DNA from: Alphaproteobacteria bacterium
GTDB lineage: Bacteria > Pseudomonadota > Alphaproteobacteria > RF32 > CAG-239
Assembly (NCBI GenBank): GCA_015062285.1
Contig: SUUY01000005.1
Coordinates: forward strand, 21,170 to 85,169
Direction: 5' to 3'
DNA length: 64,000 nt
The notes beneath the pieces are model-generated. The model was not told the origin of the DNA, did no database searches, and saw only the letters and a program-made list of their open reading frames with translations. This document shows positions 1-9,876 of the stretch, in pieces; position 1 is the first letter of the stretch; every line of letters starts with the position of its first letter. The translations under genes and the position numbers were made by a program.

Positions 1-259
1 GCATACTTAATGTCACACCTTTGTTATTCAATACTTCAACTGAATTAGGATTGATCTCCAAAGCCTTATCAAAACATTCAACCGCTTCGGTATATCGACT
101 AAGTTTCTGAAAAGCGAATCCTTTGGAGTTTAGTGACTTCCAAGAATCCGGTTGCTCTAAAATTGCGGCATCAAATTGTTCAACCGCTTCCTTATACATT
201 CCTTGATCGAGCAATTCTTGCCCTCTTTTATATGCTGTATTATCGTTTGATTTAACCAT
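1..259 (-). CDS. TPR-repeat protein, N-terminal part (runs off the left edge)
   Basis: Reading leftward from an ATG at 259, the frame stays open to the window edge and gives about 86 residues. The sequence carries tetratricopeptide spacing (A..RG..LLDQG.Y.EAVEQFD.AI and then KL.RY.EAVECFDKALEINP), so at least two TPR helices pairs are visible. A purine-rich GAGAAGAGAG lies 3-12 nt upstream of the ATG. TPR proteins act as protein-interaction scaffolds; no partner can be named. It is a separate gene from the TPR protein at 2257-3195, and lies downstream of the MoxR/DUF58 genes on the same strand. Confidence 0.8.
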   Translation of the reverse strand, partial: MVKSNDNTAYKRGQELLDQGMYKEAVEQFDAAILEQPDSWKSLNSKGFAFQKLSRYTEAVECFDKALEINPNSVEVLNNKGVTLSM

Positions 260-340
260 AGTTCTCTCTTCTCAATGATACGTTACAAAATAATTAGAAT
301 TAAAAGGTAACACATTAACTGTTTTTTGTCAAGTTTCACA

Positions 341-1276
341 CTAATAAAATTTCAAATCATCTATAATATTCATGTCTGTTCGTAAATCTATAACTTTACA
401 TCCTAATTTGTTGGCAAAATCCCTAAGCTCAGATCTTTTTTTTGCAAAATAACTAAAATAATCTCGCTTATATCCTTTTGCCGAACTGTCAAACACCAAT
501 CTCTTGCCATTATATTCTGCCATGTATTCTCCTGATTTTGGAGGATTTTCCTCTAAAATATCAAATACATTAATTAAATAAAGTTTGTTTTTTTTTGCCA
601 GCATTGCCAAACTATTTAATAAATTGTCTTTATTTAAAGAAAAATCACTAAGCAAAAATACAGTTGCTTTATTTTTAACTGTCTGTTCTAAGAGTTTAAG
701 CGATTTAGCTCTTGCTCCTTCATCAAAAAATTTTCTTGTCAATACTTGTTTTGAAGCTAATGAAATATTCTTCAGAATTGCCATAAGATGAATTCTATTG
801 TTTTGCGACTTGTATAATTTTGTTTTTTCTCCATCAAATATCAAGCATCCGAATCTATCTTTGTTTTCTAAAGAAAGCCAACCTAACAATGCAGCAACTT
901 TTGCAGCAGTCACTGATTTTAGCTCCTTTTTGCTTCCAAACAACATTTGTTCTGATAAGTCAAGCCAAACATATATTTCATAATCTTTTTCCTCAGAATA
1001 TACTTTGGTATAAGGCACTTCTTTTCGAGCCGTAACACGCCAATCAATATCTCTGACATCATCACCAAAAGTATAGCTCCTAATCTCTTCAAATTCTATT
1101 CCTCGGCCTTTGAAAGCAGATTTTATATCACCATTCTGACACGATAGTATTTTGTTTTTTTGCCATCCTTTTACATATGCTATATACCGACGCATATCCA
1201 TTAATTCATCTAAACTGGCATACAAACCATTTTTATCATCATGACTTTTATTATTAAGCCACCTCCCGATTTTCAT
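341..1276 (-). CDS. DUF58 domain protein (vWA-like partner of MoxR)
   Basis: A 311-residue protein with the DUF58 core: GRGIEFEEIRSY, DVRDIDWRVTAR, then a VYSEEKDYEIYVWLDLS segment that resembles the metal-site strand of von Willebrand A domains. MoxR/DUF58 pairs act as chaperone-like or metal-insertion modules in many bacteria; the client here is unknown. I place the start at the ATG at 1276 rather than further upstream because GGAGA sits 5 nt before it. The moxR stop codon overlaps this ribosome site, so the two are translationally close. No membrane segment is evident. Confidence 0.88.
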   Translation of the reverse strand: MKIGRWLNNKSHDDKNGLYASLDELMDMRRYIAYVKGWQKNKILSCQNGDIKSAFKGRGIEFEEIRSYTFGDDVRDIDWRVTARKEVPYTKVYSEEKDYEIYVWLDLSEQMLFGSKKELKSVTAAKVAALLGWLSLENKDRFGCLIFDGEKTKLYKSQNNRIHLMAILKNISLASKQVLTRKFFDEGARAKSLKLLEQTVKNKATVFLLSDFSLNKDNLLNSLAMLAKKNKLYLINVFDILEENPPKSGEYMAEYNGKRLVFDSSAKGYKRDYFSYFAKKRSELRDFANKLGCKVIDLRTDMNIIDDLKFY

Positions 1277-1286
1277 AAAAATTCTC

Positions 1287-2246
1287 CTATGGCAACGGAA
1301 CAAGCTTCAATAATCTGCTGATAACGGCATCTGTAGTAATACCTTCTGCTTGAGCCTCAAAAGAAAGAATAATTCTATGGCGTAAAATATCATATACTAC
1401 AGACTGGATATCTTCCGGTGTAACAAAATCTTTTTCTCTCAGCCATGCATTAATCTTAGCACATCTGTCCAAGGCCAACGTTGCTCGCGGACTTGCACCA
1501 TACATCACATATCCGGCCATTTTAGCATCATATTTTTCCGGATGCCTTGTTGCCATAATAAGTTGCACCAAATATTCCTCCACCGCATCACTCATATGAA
1601 CACTCAAGGCTTCGGATCTGGCTTTTAATATATCCTCTATTTCCAATGTCGGAGTTGTCGTATTGGCAAAAGATATTTCCTCTCGCACTAAGCGCAATAT
1701 TCTTTTTTCAGCCATAGCTTCCGGCTGATCGATTTTTATATACATCAAAAATCTGTCCAATTGAGCTTCCGGAAGGTTATATGTGCCTTCATGCTCTATT
1801 GGGTTTTGAGTAGCCATCACCATAAACAATGGAGGAAGAGCATATTTTTTTCCTCCGACACTAACCTGCCTTTCGGCCATTGCTTCCAATAGAGCAGACT
1901 GTACTTTTGCCGGAGCCCTGTTTATTTCATCGGCCAAAACCAAATTTGCAAATATTGGCCCCTTTCTAAATTCAAATTCTCCTTTTGAAGCAACATATAT
2001 TTCACTTCCGGTAATATCCGATGGCAATAGATCCGGAGTAAATTGAATCCTGTTATATTGGGCATTTATTGATGATGCCAATGTTTTTATTGCCTTAGTT
2101 TTAGCCAATCCTGGAGCTCCTTCCACCAAAGCATTTCCATCAGCAAGCAAGGTAATAATCAATTTGTTTACTAAATCTTCCTGCCCGATAATCCTTGCAT
2201 CCATAAAATTCTTAAGTTCAATTATTTTATTTCTGACATTACTCAT
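1287..2246 (-). CDS. MoxR family AAA+ ATPase
   Basis: A 319-residue AAA+ protein of normal MoxR length. Walker A is GAPGLAKTKA (about residue 39), Walker B is LVLADEINRAPAKVQ (about 105), and the sensor region MATQNPIEHEGTYNLPEAQ with the following LDRF is diagnostic for MoxR. The C-terminal part is the AAA lid domain. It sits between a TPR gene upstream and a DUF58 gene downstream with gaps of about 10 nt, so the three probably form one operon. MoxR ATPases are thought to remodel or activate vWA-domain partners, which fits the DUF58 neighbour. Confidence 0.93.
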   Translation of the reverse strand: MSNVRNKIIELKNFMDARIIGQEDLVNKLIITLLADGNALVEGAPGLAKTKAIKTLASSINAQYNRIQFTPDLLPSDITGSEIYVASKGEFEFRKGPIFANLVLADEINRAPAKVQSALLEAMAERQVSVGGKKYALPPLFMVMATQNPIEHEGTYNLPEAQLDRFLMYIKIDQPEAMAEKRILRLVREEISFANTTTPTLEIEDILKARSEALSVHMSDAVEEYLVQLIMATRHPEKYDAKMAGYVMYGASPRATLALDRCAKINAWLREKDFVTPEDIQSVVYDILRHRIILSFEAQAEGITTDAVISRLLKLVPLP

Positions 2247-2256
2247 TTTGTTACCT

Positions 2257-3195
2257 CTACCCTAAAAAACGATTTAAAAAATTATTATATTCTTCCAATA
2301 CGAAATTTTTCATAGTGTCATTACCCAAAAAATCAAACAAATCAATCGAACGTTTATAATGAGCTTTGGCTCTTTCAAAATCTCCTCTATCTCTGTCGCT
2401 TGCTTCCACTCTTGCTAAATACAACAGCGACTCGGCTTCCGCATAATGATGAGTTGCCTTACTATACAAATACACCGCCTTCATTAATGCCTTTCTGGAA
2501 TTTTCAATATCTCTTATCACGTACCGCAAACACCCTATAGCCGAAAGCGCTGATGCTTCTCCTAACAAATCACCATTTTCTCGATACAAAAGTCGGCAAC
2601 GCTCCAAAACATCGTGAGCATCATCATAATCACGATTCTTCATTTCAATTCTGGCAATAGCGCGCAAAGTAGAAGCTTCTTTTAAGCTAACCCCCTCTTT
2701 TTTATACAATTCTGCAGCTTTTTTATAACTTTCTAAAGCTTTTATATCCTGCCCCGTTAATAAAAATAAATAAGCTTCTTTGTCAAACACATCGCCTAAC
2801 AAATCTTTATTACCTATTTTTTCCAACACAACCTTAGCCTGGGCAAAATAATCAAGTGCTTTGTCATATTGTTCTCTCTCATTCTCTAAATTACCGAGCT
2901 TTGTCAGAATTTCACCATATGTATTTTGCGAAAAATCAAAATCCCTTGTTAAGTCTGCTGCTGCCATAAATGCTTTTTCCGCATTATCAAACTTACCCAG
3001 ACTGAGTTCCAGTTCACCCAAACGACACAACACAAATGCTTCCCCTTCAACATCTGCCGTATTGCGATATAACGTTGCGGCTTCAGAATATAATTTTCTT
3101 GCCTCGTCATATTCCCCTTCTTTCCAATGGTCATCGGCCATCTGAAAAACTTTTGAAGCCTCAGTTACATACTTTCCATCCATAGTTCTAGGCAT
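2257..3195 (-). CDS. TPR-repeat protein, first gene of the moxR operon
   Basis: A 312-residue soluble helical protein built almost entirely of TPR-like repeats, for example DEARKLYSEAATLYRNT, DNAEKAFMAAADLTRDF, DKALDYFAQAKVVLEKI and DIKALESYKKAAELYKKEG. There is no signal peptide. The start at 3195 is preferred over an upstream in-frame start because GGAGAA lies 6-7 nt before this ATG. It ends 10 nt before moxR, so it is likely co-transcribed and may be a scaffold for the MoxR/DUF58 pair; that role is inference. Confidence 0.85.
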   Translation of the reverse strand: MPRTMDGKYVTEASKVFQMADDHWKEGEYDEARKLYSEAATLYRNTADVEGEAFVLCRLGELELSLGKFDNAEKAFMAAADLTRDFDFSQNTYGEILTKLGNLENEREQYDKALDYFAQAKVVLEKIGNKDLLGDVFDKEAYLFLLTGQDIKALESYKKAAELYKKEGVSLKEASTLRAIARIEMKNRDYDDAHDVLERCRLLYRENGDLLGEASALSAIGCLRYVIRDIENSRKALMKAVYLYSKATHHYAEAESLLYLARVEASDRDRGDFERAKAHYKRSIDLFDFLGNDTMKNFVLEEYNNFLNRFLG

Positions 3196-3270
3196 AAGTG
3201 ATTCTCCTTTTGACAATACTCCTATAAATATATATATTGCTTAAAGATAAAAAAAACAAGAAGATTAGCA

Positions 3271-5523
3271 ATGGATAATATATTTGATTTAAGCTCATCA
3301 ACAGCCCCTATTTTTGATAACTCAAGTTTACTCATGCCTCAAACACCATGGCTTGATCAACTAAACCCTGAGCAAAAATGTGCTGTTCAAACAACAGATG
3401 GACCTATTTTGGTACTTTCCGGTGCCGGAACAGGTAAAACCAAAGTACTTACCTCACGTTTAGCCTATATATTATCTCAACGAAAAGCAAACCCTTGGGA
3501 GTGTCTTGTTGTAACCTTCACCAACCGTGCCGCCAGAGAAATGCGTGAACGCGTTGAAAACTTAATTGGCGATTCTGTAAATTCCGTATGGCTTGGTACA
3601 TTTCATAGTATTTGCGTTAGAATTTTACGTAACCACTCAGAACTTGTCGGCCTCAATCCAAACTTCACTATTTTGGGTGAAGATGACCAAAAACGTTTAA
3701 TCAAACAAATTATGGAAGCGCAAAATATAGACACTAAAAAATACTCTCCGCAAAACATATTAGATGCCATTAGTCGTTGGAAAGATAAAGGAATAAGTGT
3801 CGATAAAATAACTGCTGACTTCAAAGAAAACACCACTACCCGAATATATAAATTATACCAATCACGTTTAATGGAATTAAATTGTGTAGATTTTGGTGAT
3901 ATTATCCTTCATGTCCTAAAAATATTAATGGAACATATTGATATATTAGAAAAATATCAAAATCGTTTCAAATACATCATGGTTGATGAATATCAAGATA
4001 CCAATGTCAGCCAATATATGCTTACACGCTTGCTCTCACAAAAATATCGCAACTTGTGTTGTGTTGGTGATGATGACCAATCAATATATTCATGGCGAGG
4101 TGCTGAAATTGAAAACATCTTGCGCTTTAACAAAGATTTTTCTGATGCCAAAATCATTCGTTTAGAGCGCAATTATCGTTCGACCGCTAATATTCTTTCT
4201 GCAGCATCTTGTCTTATAAGCCACAACACCGGTCGCCTTGGCAAGACTCTTAAAGTAGCAGAAAATTCTCCTGCTCAACAAGTTGACAACACTAAAATAA
4301 AGGTTGTCAGCACATATAATGGCGAAGAAGAAGCCTCTTATATTGTTAACGAAATATCTGATTTATACCGCCAAGGATATAATTACTCACAAATGGCAAT
4401 TTTGGTCAGAACAGCCGTTCAAACTCGAGAATTTGAAGAAAAATTTATTTCTGAAGCCATTCCATATCAAGTTATCGGTGGCTTAAAATTCTACGAAAGA
4501 GCCGAAATCAGAGATGCCCTTGCTTATTTTCGTGTTATCCTCCAACCTCATGATGACTTAGCTTTAGAAAGAATTATTAATAAGCCGACCCGTGGAATTG
4601 GAGAGAAAACGGTAGAGAAATTTATGAATGAGGCCAGAATACGTCATTGCTCTTTATATATGGCCATTGAACACCTTTTGGCTAAAGGAGCTATTACCGG
4701 TAAAAGCAAAAACTCTATTTCTTTGTTAATGAACAATTTTGCCGAATGGAGAAAAATGCTCAATGCTATATCTCCCGATGAAATTGCAGCAACAATATTA
4801 GAAGACAGCGGATACCTGGACATGCTTCGTGCCGACCAGTCTGTTGAAGCTCCGGGCAGAATTGATAACTTAAAAGAGCTCATCAATGTTATGGGTGATA
4901 CTGAAAAATACCCAACATTATCAGCCTTTATGGAACATGTATCATTAGTAATGGATAAAGATGACATTACTAATGATAATAAAATTATGCTTATTACACT
5001 TCATTCTGCAAAAGGCTTAGAATTTGATGTTGTATTTTTACCCGGATGGGAAGAAGGAATATTTCCTCATCAACGTTCTTTAGATGAAGGAGGTTCAGAA
5101 TCTTTGGAAGAAGAACGACGTTTAGCATATGTGGCCATCACTCGAGCCAAACAAAAATTATATATATCCATGGCTCATAATCGTCGTGTTTATGGCCAAT
5201 GGCAAAACAACATTCCATCACGATTTATCAATGAACTTCCTAGTTCTAATCTTGACATTTGCAACAAATGTTCTAATTTCTATACATCAACAATTTATTC
5301 TAACCAACCCAATAAGGATCAAAACCATGGCAGAAGTTTTTGCGGCAACAGTTATCGCAGTGGCAGTTATCGGACTAATAATGCAAATGTAATCGGCACC
5401 AAAGTATATCACGAAACTTTCGGATACGGAAAAATAGTTGCCGCCGACAATAATGTATTTCACGTATGTTTTGAAAACGGACAGATCAAAAAACTTATGG
5501 GTTCTTATTTAACCAAAGTATAA
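3271..5523 (+). CDS. pcrA: UvrD/PcrA-type superfamily 1 DNA helicase
   Basis: A 750-residue 3'-5' DNA helicase with all SF1A motifs in order: Q motif LNPEQKCAV, Walker A GAGTGKTKVLTSR, Ia TFTNRAAREM, II DEYQDTN, III GDDDQSIYSWRGA, IV RLERNYRS, V TLHSAKGLEFDVVFLPG and VI EERRLAYVAITRAK. The C-terminus (GTKVYHETFGYGKIVAAD onward) is the small Tudor-like domain seen at the end of PcrA/UvrD. Expected roles are nucleotide excision repair, mismatch repair and removal of RecA or stalled polymerase. It is divergent from the moxR operon, and a shared terminator separates it from pheT. The symbol could equally be uvrD. Confidence 0.93.
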   Translation: MDNIFDLSSSTAPIFDNSSLLMPQTPWLDQLNPEQKCAVQTTDGPILVLSGAGTGKTKVLTSRLAYILSQRKANPWECLVVTFTNRAAREMRERVENLIGDSVNSVWLGTFHSICVRILRNHSELVGLNPNFTILGEDDQKRLIKQIMEAQNIDTKKYSPQNILDAISRWKDKGISVDKITADFKENTTTRIYKLYQSRLMELNCVDFGDIILHVLKILMEHIDILEKYQNRFKYIMVDEYQDTNVSQYMLTRLLSQKYRNLCCVGDDDQSIYSWRGAEIENILRFNKDFSDAKIIRLERNYRSTANILSAASCLISHNTGRLGKTLKVAENSPAQQVDNTKIKVVSTYNGEEEASYIVNEISDLYRQGYNYSQMAILVRTAVQTREFEEKFISEAIPYQVIGGLKFYERAEIRDALAYFRVILQPHDDLALERIINKPTRGIGEKTVEKFMNEARIRHCSLYMAIEHLLAKGAITGKSKNSISLLMNNFAEWRKMLNAISPDEIAATILEDSGYLDMLRADQSVEAPGRIDNLKELINVMGDTEKYPTLSAFMEHVSLVMDKDDITNDNKIMLITLHSAKGLEFDVVFLPGWEEGIFPHQRSLDEGGSESLEEERRLAYVAITRAKQKLYISMAHNRRVYGQWQNNIPSRFINELPSSNLDICNKCSNFYTSTIYSNQPNKDQNHGRSFCGNSYRSGSYRTNNANVIGTKVYHETFGYGKIVAADNNVFHVCFENGQIKKLMGSYLTKV

Positions 5524-5524
5524 G

Positions 5525-5559
5525 AAAAAGCTCGGAGATTTAACACTCCGAGCTTTTTC
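5525..5559. terminator. Bidirectional intrinsic terminator between pcrA and pheT
   Basis: A 13-bp inverted repeat (AAAAAGCTCGGAG with CTCCGAGCTTTTT) has A/T runs on both sides and so can stop transcription from both convergent genes. It lies directly between the pcrA stop and the pheT stop. Confidence 0.9.
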
Positions 5560-7950
5560 TTAAGAATCTCTGAGCTGAGCATTAAACTTAGTCTTTACCG
5601 CCTGCTCTACCTTATTCATCAATACTTCAATATCTGTATCACTAAAGGTATTTTCATACGGCTGAAATGTTAATGCCAAAGCCAATGATTTTTTACCTGT
5701 CGGCAAATTTTCGCCCTCATACACATCAAAAATTCTTACATCACTAATGTGATTCTTATCAGCATTTTTAGCCGCCATAATAACATCTATGGCTCTAACA
5801 TCTTTATCTACCACAAAAGCCATATCCTTATCCAAAGGCTGCAAAGAAGAAAGCTCTAACTTCTTGCGAGCTTTATCTGATCCTGATCTTGGCAACGGAA
5901 TATTATCCAACATTACCTCAAAAGCAACTACTCTCTGCTTAATACCATATTTCTTTAGCACAAGAGGATGAAGCTCCCCAAAATATGCCAAAACATTTTT
6001 GCCCAAACGCAAAGCACCGCTTCTGCCCGGGTGGTAATATTCCGGCGCATCCGTGGTTATCTGTGCATTTTCAAACGGACCATTTGCTGCAGCAATAGCC
6101 GCCAAAGCATCTGCCTTTGCATCAAATACGTCATAACTACGCACTTCACCACTCCAATGTTTCTTAGAAGTCTGTCCTGAACGAATACCGCCGGCAATCA
6201 TATTCTGTTCTCCAGGTTTTATACCATAAAATTCCGGACCAACCTCAAACAAAGATACATTAGCATAACCACGAGCAATATTATTTTTCAGTCCCAAAAG
6301 TAAATTCGGTAAAACTGATGGACGCATAATATCTAATTCTGAAGTTATCGGATTGCATAGAGCTACTTTTTTCTTATTGGCTAAGAACATTTCCGCCAAT
6401 TTAGAATCAGTAAAGCTCCAAGTTACTGTTTCCAACATTCCTCTTGATGACAACTCATGTTTAACCGTTACAACCCTGCGTTGACTTGGCGTCAAAACTT
6501 GTTTAGGGAAAGTATCACAAGGCATAGTCTCTGCCGGAATAGCGTCAAGCCCGATCATACGAACAACTTCTTCTATAAGATCATGCTCGCCTTCAATATC
6601 TCCACGCCATGTCGGAGAAACTGCTTTGAGCTTTTCCCCTTCATCGCTAACTTCAAAACCAAGTTTGCTAAGTATTTCTATAACTTTATCTTTAGAAACA
6701 TCAATCCCCACAAAACTCTTAATTCTTTCCGGACGAATATATGCAACTCTCGGCTCACAATCATCACATCCGCAAACAATTTGTTCTGAAGCTTCGCCAC
6801 CGCAAATTTGCAAAATAAGCTGTGTTGCATAGTCAGATCCCAAAACATTTGACTTAGGATCAACCCAACGCTCATAACGATAACGAGAATCAGAATCAAT
6901 TTGAAGTTTTCTGCCTGTTCTGGCAATGCATTCCGGAGCAAACAAAGCACATTCTAAAAATACGTTTTGAGTATTTTCATCACAGCCTTTTTCTGCTCCG
7001 CCCATAATACCACCCAAACACTGAACACCATCATCATCGCAAATGCCGAGTGATTTACAATCCAAAGAATATTCCTTATCTTCTAAAGATACAAATTTTT
7101 CTCCTTCACTCGCCATACGTACGCAGATATTACCTTTAAGTTTGTCTGCATCAAAAACGTGCAAAGGACGAGCCAAATCATAATTAATGTAATTTGTTAT
7201 ATCAACAAGCGGAGAAATAGATCTTAAACCGATTGCCGTAAGACGATCTCTCATCCATTTTGGAGTTTCAGCTCTATTATTCACATTGCGAATATAGCAT
7301 CCAACATACGTTGGGCAGGCGACAAAATCCTCAACTTTTACATTTATTGGCGACTTGAAGTTGCTGTTTTGCTTTAAAATATTAAGAGACTTCAATTCTC
7401 CGAGACCGGCAGCTGCCAAGTCTCTGGCTACACCTCTAACTCCCAAACATTCAGCTCTGTTTGGTGTAATTGCAATTTCAATTACCGGATCAATATTTAA
7501 AACCTCAGCAGCATTTAAACCGATTTTGGTATCTGTCGGCAAACTGATAATTCCTGAATGATCCTCACCAATCCCGAGTTCTTGCTCTGAACACATCATT
7601 CCAAAGCTCTCAACTCCTCTGATTTTTCCGACTTGAATTTTTTCGCCAAATGCAGGTATTAATGTTCCAACCGGAGCCAATATACCAACCATACCCAAAG
7701 ACACATTAGGAGCACCGCAAACAATTTGCAAAGTTTCTTTTCCGGTATTAACCTTCAAAACATGCAAATGATCTGAATCCGGATGGTCTTGCAAATCTTC
7801 AACTTTTGCTGTAATAAATCCGCTTAAGTTACTGGCGGGATTCAAAACTTCTTCAACTTCCAGCCCGATCTTAGTCAGAGTTTCTGCAATTTCATCTACA
7901 CTTGCCTGTGTATCCAAATGCTCCTTTAGCCAAGATAATGTAAATTTCAT
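5560..7950 (-). CDS. pheT: Phenylalanine--tRNA ligase beta subunit
   Basis: A 796-residue PheRS beta chain of typical bacterial length. In order it has an EMAP/tRNA-binding OB domain (about residues 39-150, with DSDHLHVLKVNTG and GAPNV), B3/4 editing region, B5 domain, a class II core-like region, and a C-terminal anticodon-binding ferredoxin fold (SLQPLDKDMAFVVD to the end). It attaches Phe to tRNA-Phe together with PheS and hydrolyses Tyr-tRNA-Phe. The ATG overlaps the pheS stop by 4 nt and is preceded by GGAGG, so the two subunits are translationally coupled. Confidence 0.97.
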   Translation of the reverse strand: MKFTLSWLKEHLDTQASVDEIAETLTKIGLEVEEVLNPASNLSGFITAKVEDLQDHPDSDHLHVLKVNTGKETLQIVCGAPNVSLGMVGILAPVGTLIPAFGEKIQVGKIRGVESFGMMCSEQELGIGEDHSGIISLPTDTKIGLNAAEVLNIDPVIEIAITPNRAECLGVRGVARDLAAAGLGELKSLNILKQNSNFKSPINVKVEDFVACPTYVGCYIRNVNNRAETPKWMRDRLTAIGLRSISPLVDITNYINYDLARPLHVFDADKLKGNICVRMASEGEKFVSLEDKEYSLDCKSLGICDDDGVQCLGGIMGGAEKGCDENTQNVFLECALFAPECIARTGRKLQIDSDSRYRYERWVDPKSNVLGSDYATQLILQICGGEASEQIVCGCDDCEPRVAYIRPERIKSFVGIDVSKDKVIEILSKLGFEVSDEGEKLKAVSPTWRGDIEGEHDLIEEVVRMIGLDAIPAETMPCDTFPKQVLTPSQRRVVTVKHELSSRGMLETVTWSFTDSKLAEMFLANKKKVALCNPITSELDIMRPSVLPNLLLGLKNNIARGYANVSLFEVGPEFYGIKPGEQNMIAGGIRSGQTSKKHWSGEVRSYDVFDAKADALAAIAAANGPFENAQITTDAPEYYHPGRSGALRLGKNVLAYFGELHPLVLKKYGIKQRVVAFEVMLDNIPLPRSGSDKARKKLELSSLQPLDKDMAFVVDKDVRAIDVIMAAKNADKNHISDVRIFDVYEGENLPTGKKSLALALTFQPYENTFSDTDIEVLMNKVEQAVKTKFNAQLRDS

Positions 7951-9050
7951 CGTGCAGATCCTCCATTGTTACTCAAACCACCTGTCATTGAAGATTCATC
8001 AAGCGGTAAAAATCCATAATGTTTCAGCCAACGTACATCTGATTCAAAAAATGTACGCAAATCAGGTATACCATATTTCAGCATAGCCAATCTATCCATA
8101 CCGATACCAAAAGCAAAACCTTGGTATTCGTCCGGATCAATTCCGCCTGCACGCAAAACATTAGGATGTACCATACCACAACCCAATATTTCTAACCAAT
8201 CGGTACCGGCACCGATTTTGAGTTCTGTTTTACTCTTTTTGCAACCGATATCCATTTCTGCCGATGGCTCTGTAAAAGGAAAATAAGATGGTCTATAACG
8301 CACCGGAAGCTCATCTAATTCAAAAAATGCTTTTACAAAATCATACAAACAGCCTTTTAGATGTGCCATTGTAATATTTTTATCAATTACCAAACCCTCA
8401 ACCTGGTGGAACATTGGGGTATGAGTAGCGTCGTAATCTGAGCGATATGTACGTCCCGGAGCAATAATCCTAATTGGTGGTTGTTTCTTCTCCATCGTTC
8501 TAATTTGTACAGAAGAAGTTTGAGTTCTAACCACATAGCTATCATCAAAATTATCACTCTCCGGATTTGGAATATAGAAAGTATCTTGCATCTGACGAGC
8601 CGGATGATTTGCCGGAGTATTAAGAGCATTAAAGTTATGGAATTGGTCTTCAATATCAGGCCCTTCTGCCACTTCAAACCCCATTTGTCCAAAAATTGCT
8701 ACAACTTCTTCATAAATCTTAGAAACAGGATGTATTCTTCCTTGATTTTCCGTCCTTATCGGCAGGGTAACATCTATTTTTTCTGAAGCCAATTTAGCAT
8801 TAAGTTCCGCAACAGAAAGTCCCTCACGTTTAGCCTCCAATGCTTTTTCAATTTCTGCCTTCAAAATATTCAAGTTTTTGCCCATTTCTTTCTTTTCTTC
8901 AACCGAAAGAGCGGCTAATCCTTTCATCAATTCGGTTATTGCACCTTTTTTACCCAACACCGAAACTCTAACCTCATCAAGAGATTTCAAATCTTGTGCC
9001 TTATTAATGGCATCTAAGGTATGATTCTTCAAATTATCAATATTTTCCAT
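7947..9050 (-). CDS. pheS: Phenylalanine--tRNA ligase alpha subunit
   Basis: A 367-residue class II synthetase alpha chain. Motif 2 and 3 landmarks are visible: HPVSKIYEEVVAIFGQMGF, FHNFNALNTPANHPARQMQ, YRSDYDATHTPMFHQVEGL and GFAFGIGMDRLAMLKYGI. The N-terminal coiled coil binds tRNA. The start at 9050 (MENIDNL) follows a GGTGG; the frame is open further upstream but that would add an atypical extension. The C-terminus carries a 17-residue Ser/Gly/Asn-rich tail (SSMTGGLSNNGGSAR) beyond the usual end, overlapping the pheT start by 4 nt. Confidence 0.96.
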   Translation of the reverse strand: MENIDNLKNHTLDAINKAQDLKSLDEVRVSVLGKKGAITELMKGLAALSVEEKKEMGKNLNILKAEIEKALEAKREGLSVAELNAKLASEKIDVTLPIRTENQGRIHPVSKIYEEVVAIFGQMGFEVAEGPDIEDQFHNFNALNTPANHPARQMQDTFYIPNPESDNFDDSYVVRTQTSSVQIRTMEKKQPPIRIIAPGRTYRSDYDATHTPMFHQVEGLVIDKNITMAHLKGCLYDFVKAFFELDELPVRYRPSYFPFTEPSAEMDIGCKKSKTELKIGAGTDWLEILGCGMVHPNVLRAGGIDPDEYQGFAFGIGMDRLAMLKYGIPDLRTFFESDVRWLKHYGFLPLDESSMTGGLSNNGGSAR

Positions 9051-9074
9051 TTTTCCACCATAATTTAAAATGTA

Positions 9075-9109
9075 AGAGAGTCTAACCTGATTGCTCAAGC
9101 AGACTCTCT
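9075..9109 (-). promoter_or_regulatory. Hairpin in the rplT-pheS spacer
   Basis: A 9-bp perfect stem (AGAGAGTCT with AGACTCTCT) with a 17-nt loop lies between rplT and pheS. In the pheST direction no T-run follows, so it is not a clean terminator for rplT. On the other strand it is followed by a run of eight T. It could be an attenuator, an RNA processing site or a stabiliser that separates the ribosomal protein genes from pheST; the function is not shown by the sequence. Confidence 0.4.
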
Positions 9110-9133
9110 AACACTAATATTTTTTTTGATAAA

Positions 9134-9493
9134 TTACTTGCTTAAAGAAGCCTTAACCTGGTCAACCAGTTTTGCGAAGGTTTCGGGCTCTCTAACAGCA
9201 ATATCAGCCAAGACTTTACGATCAAGCTCAATACCTGCTTTGTTGAGCCCGTTCATAAATCGAGAATAGGTCATATCGTGCAAACGAGTAGCAGCATTAA
9301 TACGCTGAATCCACAAAGCACGGAAATTTCTTTTCTTGGCTCTTCTATCGCGATAAGCATACTGTAAAGCTTTTTCAACTTTTTCAACAGCAACTCTGAA
9401 TACGTTTTTATTACGTCCTCTATAACCTTTAGCCATAGAGAGAACTTTTTTGTGACGTGCGTGAGCAGTAACACCTCTTTTAATACGAGACAT
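9134..9493 (-). CDS. rplT: 50S ribosomal protein L20
   Basis: A 119-residue basic protein with the L20 signature ([51 protein letters not shown] and RINAATR). It binds 23S rRNA early in 50S assembly. It is 12 nt downstream of rpmI and upstream of pheS, the common rpmI-rplT-pheST arrangement. Confidence 0.98.
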   Translation of the reverse strand: MSRIKRGVTAHARHKKVLSMAKGYRGRNKNVFRVAVEKVEKALQYAYRDRRAKKRNFRALWIQRINAATRLHDMTYSRFMNGLNKAGIELDRKVLADIAVREPETFAKLVDQVKASLSK

Positions 9494-9505
9494 CTTCTTT
9501 TCTCC

Positions 9506-9703
9506 CTACAAATATGGTAAAAATTTCTTAACGATTTTAACATCAGCCTCGTTCAACAAAACTGTACCACGAGCCTGTCTCTTCATTTTTGTAGGCTTAT
9601 TGAAAAGCAAGTGTCTTTTATATGCGGCGTTTCTTTTCAATTTGCCGGTACCGGTAACGCTAAAGCGTTTTTTTACGGCACTTTTAGTTTTCATTTTAGG
9701 CAT
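9506..9703 (-). CDS. rpmI: 50S ribosomal protein L35
   Basis: The protein ([14 protein letters not shown] to the end) has 65 residues when started at 9703, exactly the usual L35 length. The upstream in-frame ATG at 9718 would add five residues and lacks a ribosome site, while AAGGG precedes the chosen ATG by about 8 nt. It is the first gene of the rpmI-rplT-pheS-pheT unit. Confidence 0.97.
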   Translation of the reverse strand: MPKMKTKSAVKKRFSVTGTGKLKRNAAYKRHLLFNKPTKMKRQARGTVLLNEADVKIVKKFLPYL

Positions 9704-9790
9704 TTTAATCCCTTTCAAAAATTGATTAATTTGGATTTATCACGAGTCGTCAGGCATGCCAATTAGCCCGATCCACTCGGTTAGGAGTGC

Positions 9791-9819
9791 CTTATACAAC
9801 CAAAATCTTTCAAATGCAA
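9791..9819 (-). promoter_or_regulatory. Sigma-70 promoter of rpmI-rplT-pheST
   Basis: On the minus strand TTGCAT and TATAAG are separated by 17 nt. They lie about 90 nt before the L35 start, leaving a GC-richer leader of roughly 80 nt (9704-9785) that could host autoregulation by L20. That regulation is inference from known L20 operons. Confidence 0.65.
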
Positions 9820-9847
9820 GCATTTTCTTCAACAAAATTGCAATAAA

Positions 9848-9876
9848 AAAAAGAGAGACTAAGCTCTCTTTTCTTT
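9848..9876 (-). terminator. Terminator overlapping the end of the 130-residue orphan gene
   Basis: The stem AGAGAGCTTAGTCTCTCT is followed by a run of T on the minus strand. The TAG stop codon of the orphan gene is located in the loop, so gene end and terminator are fused. Confidence 0.8.

Noticed and set aside
9704..9790. Known L20-leader riboswitch-like structure before rpmI
   Set aside because: Possible small stems exist, but I could not match the described L20 leader pseudoknot by eye, so no feature is claimed.
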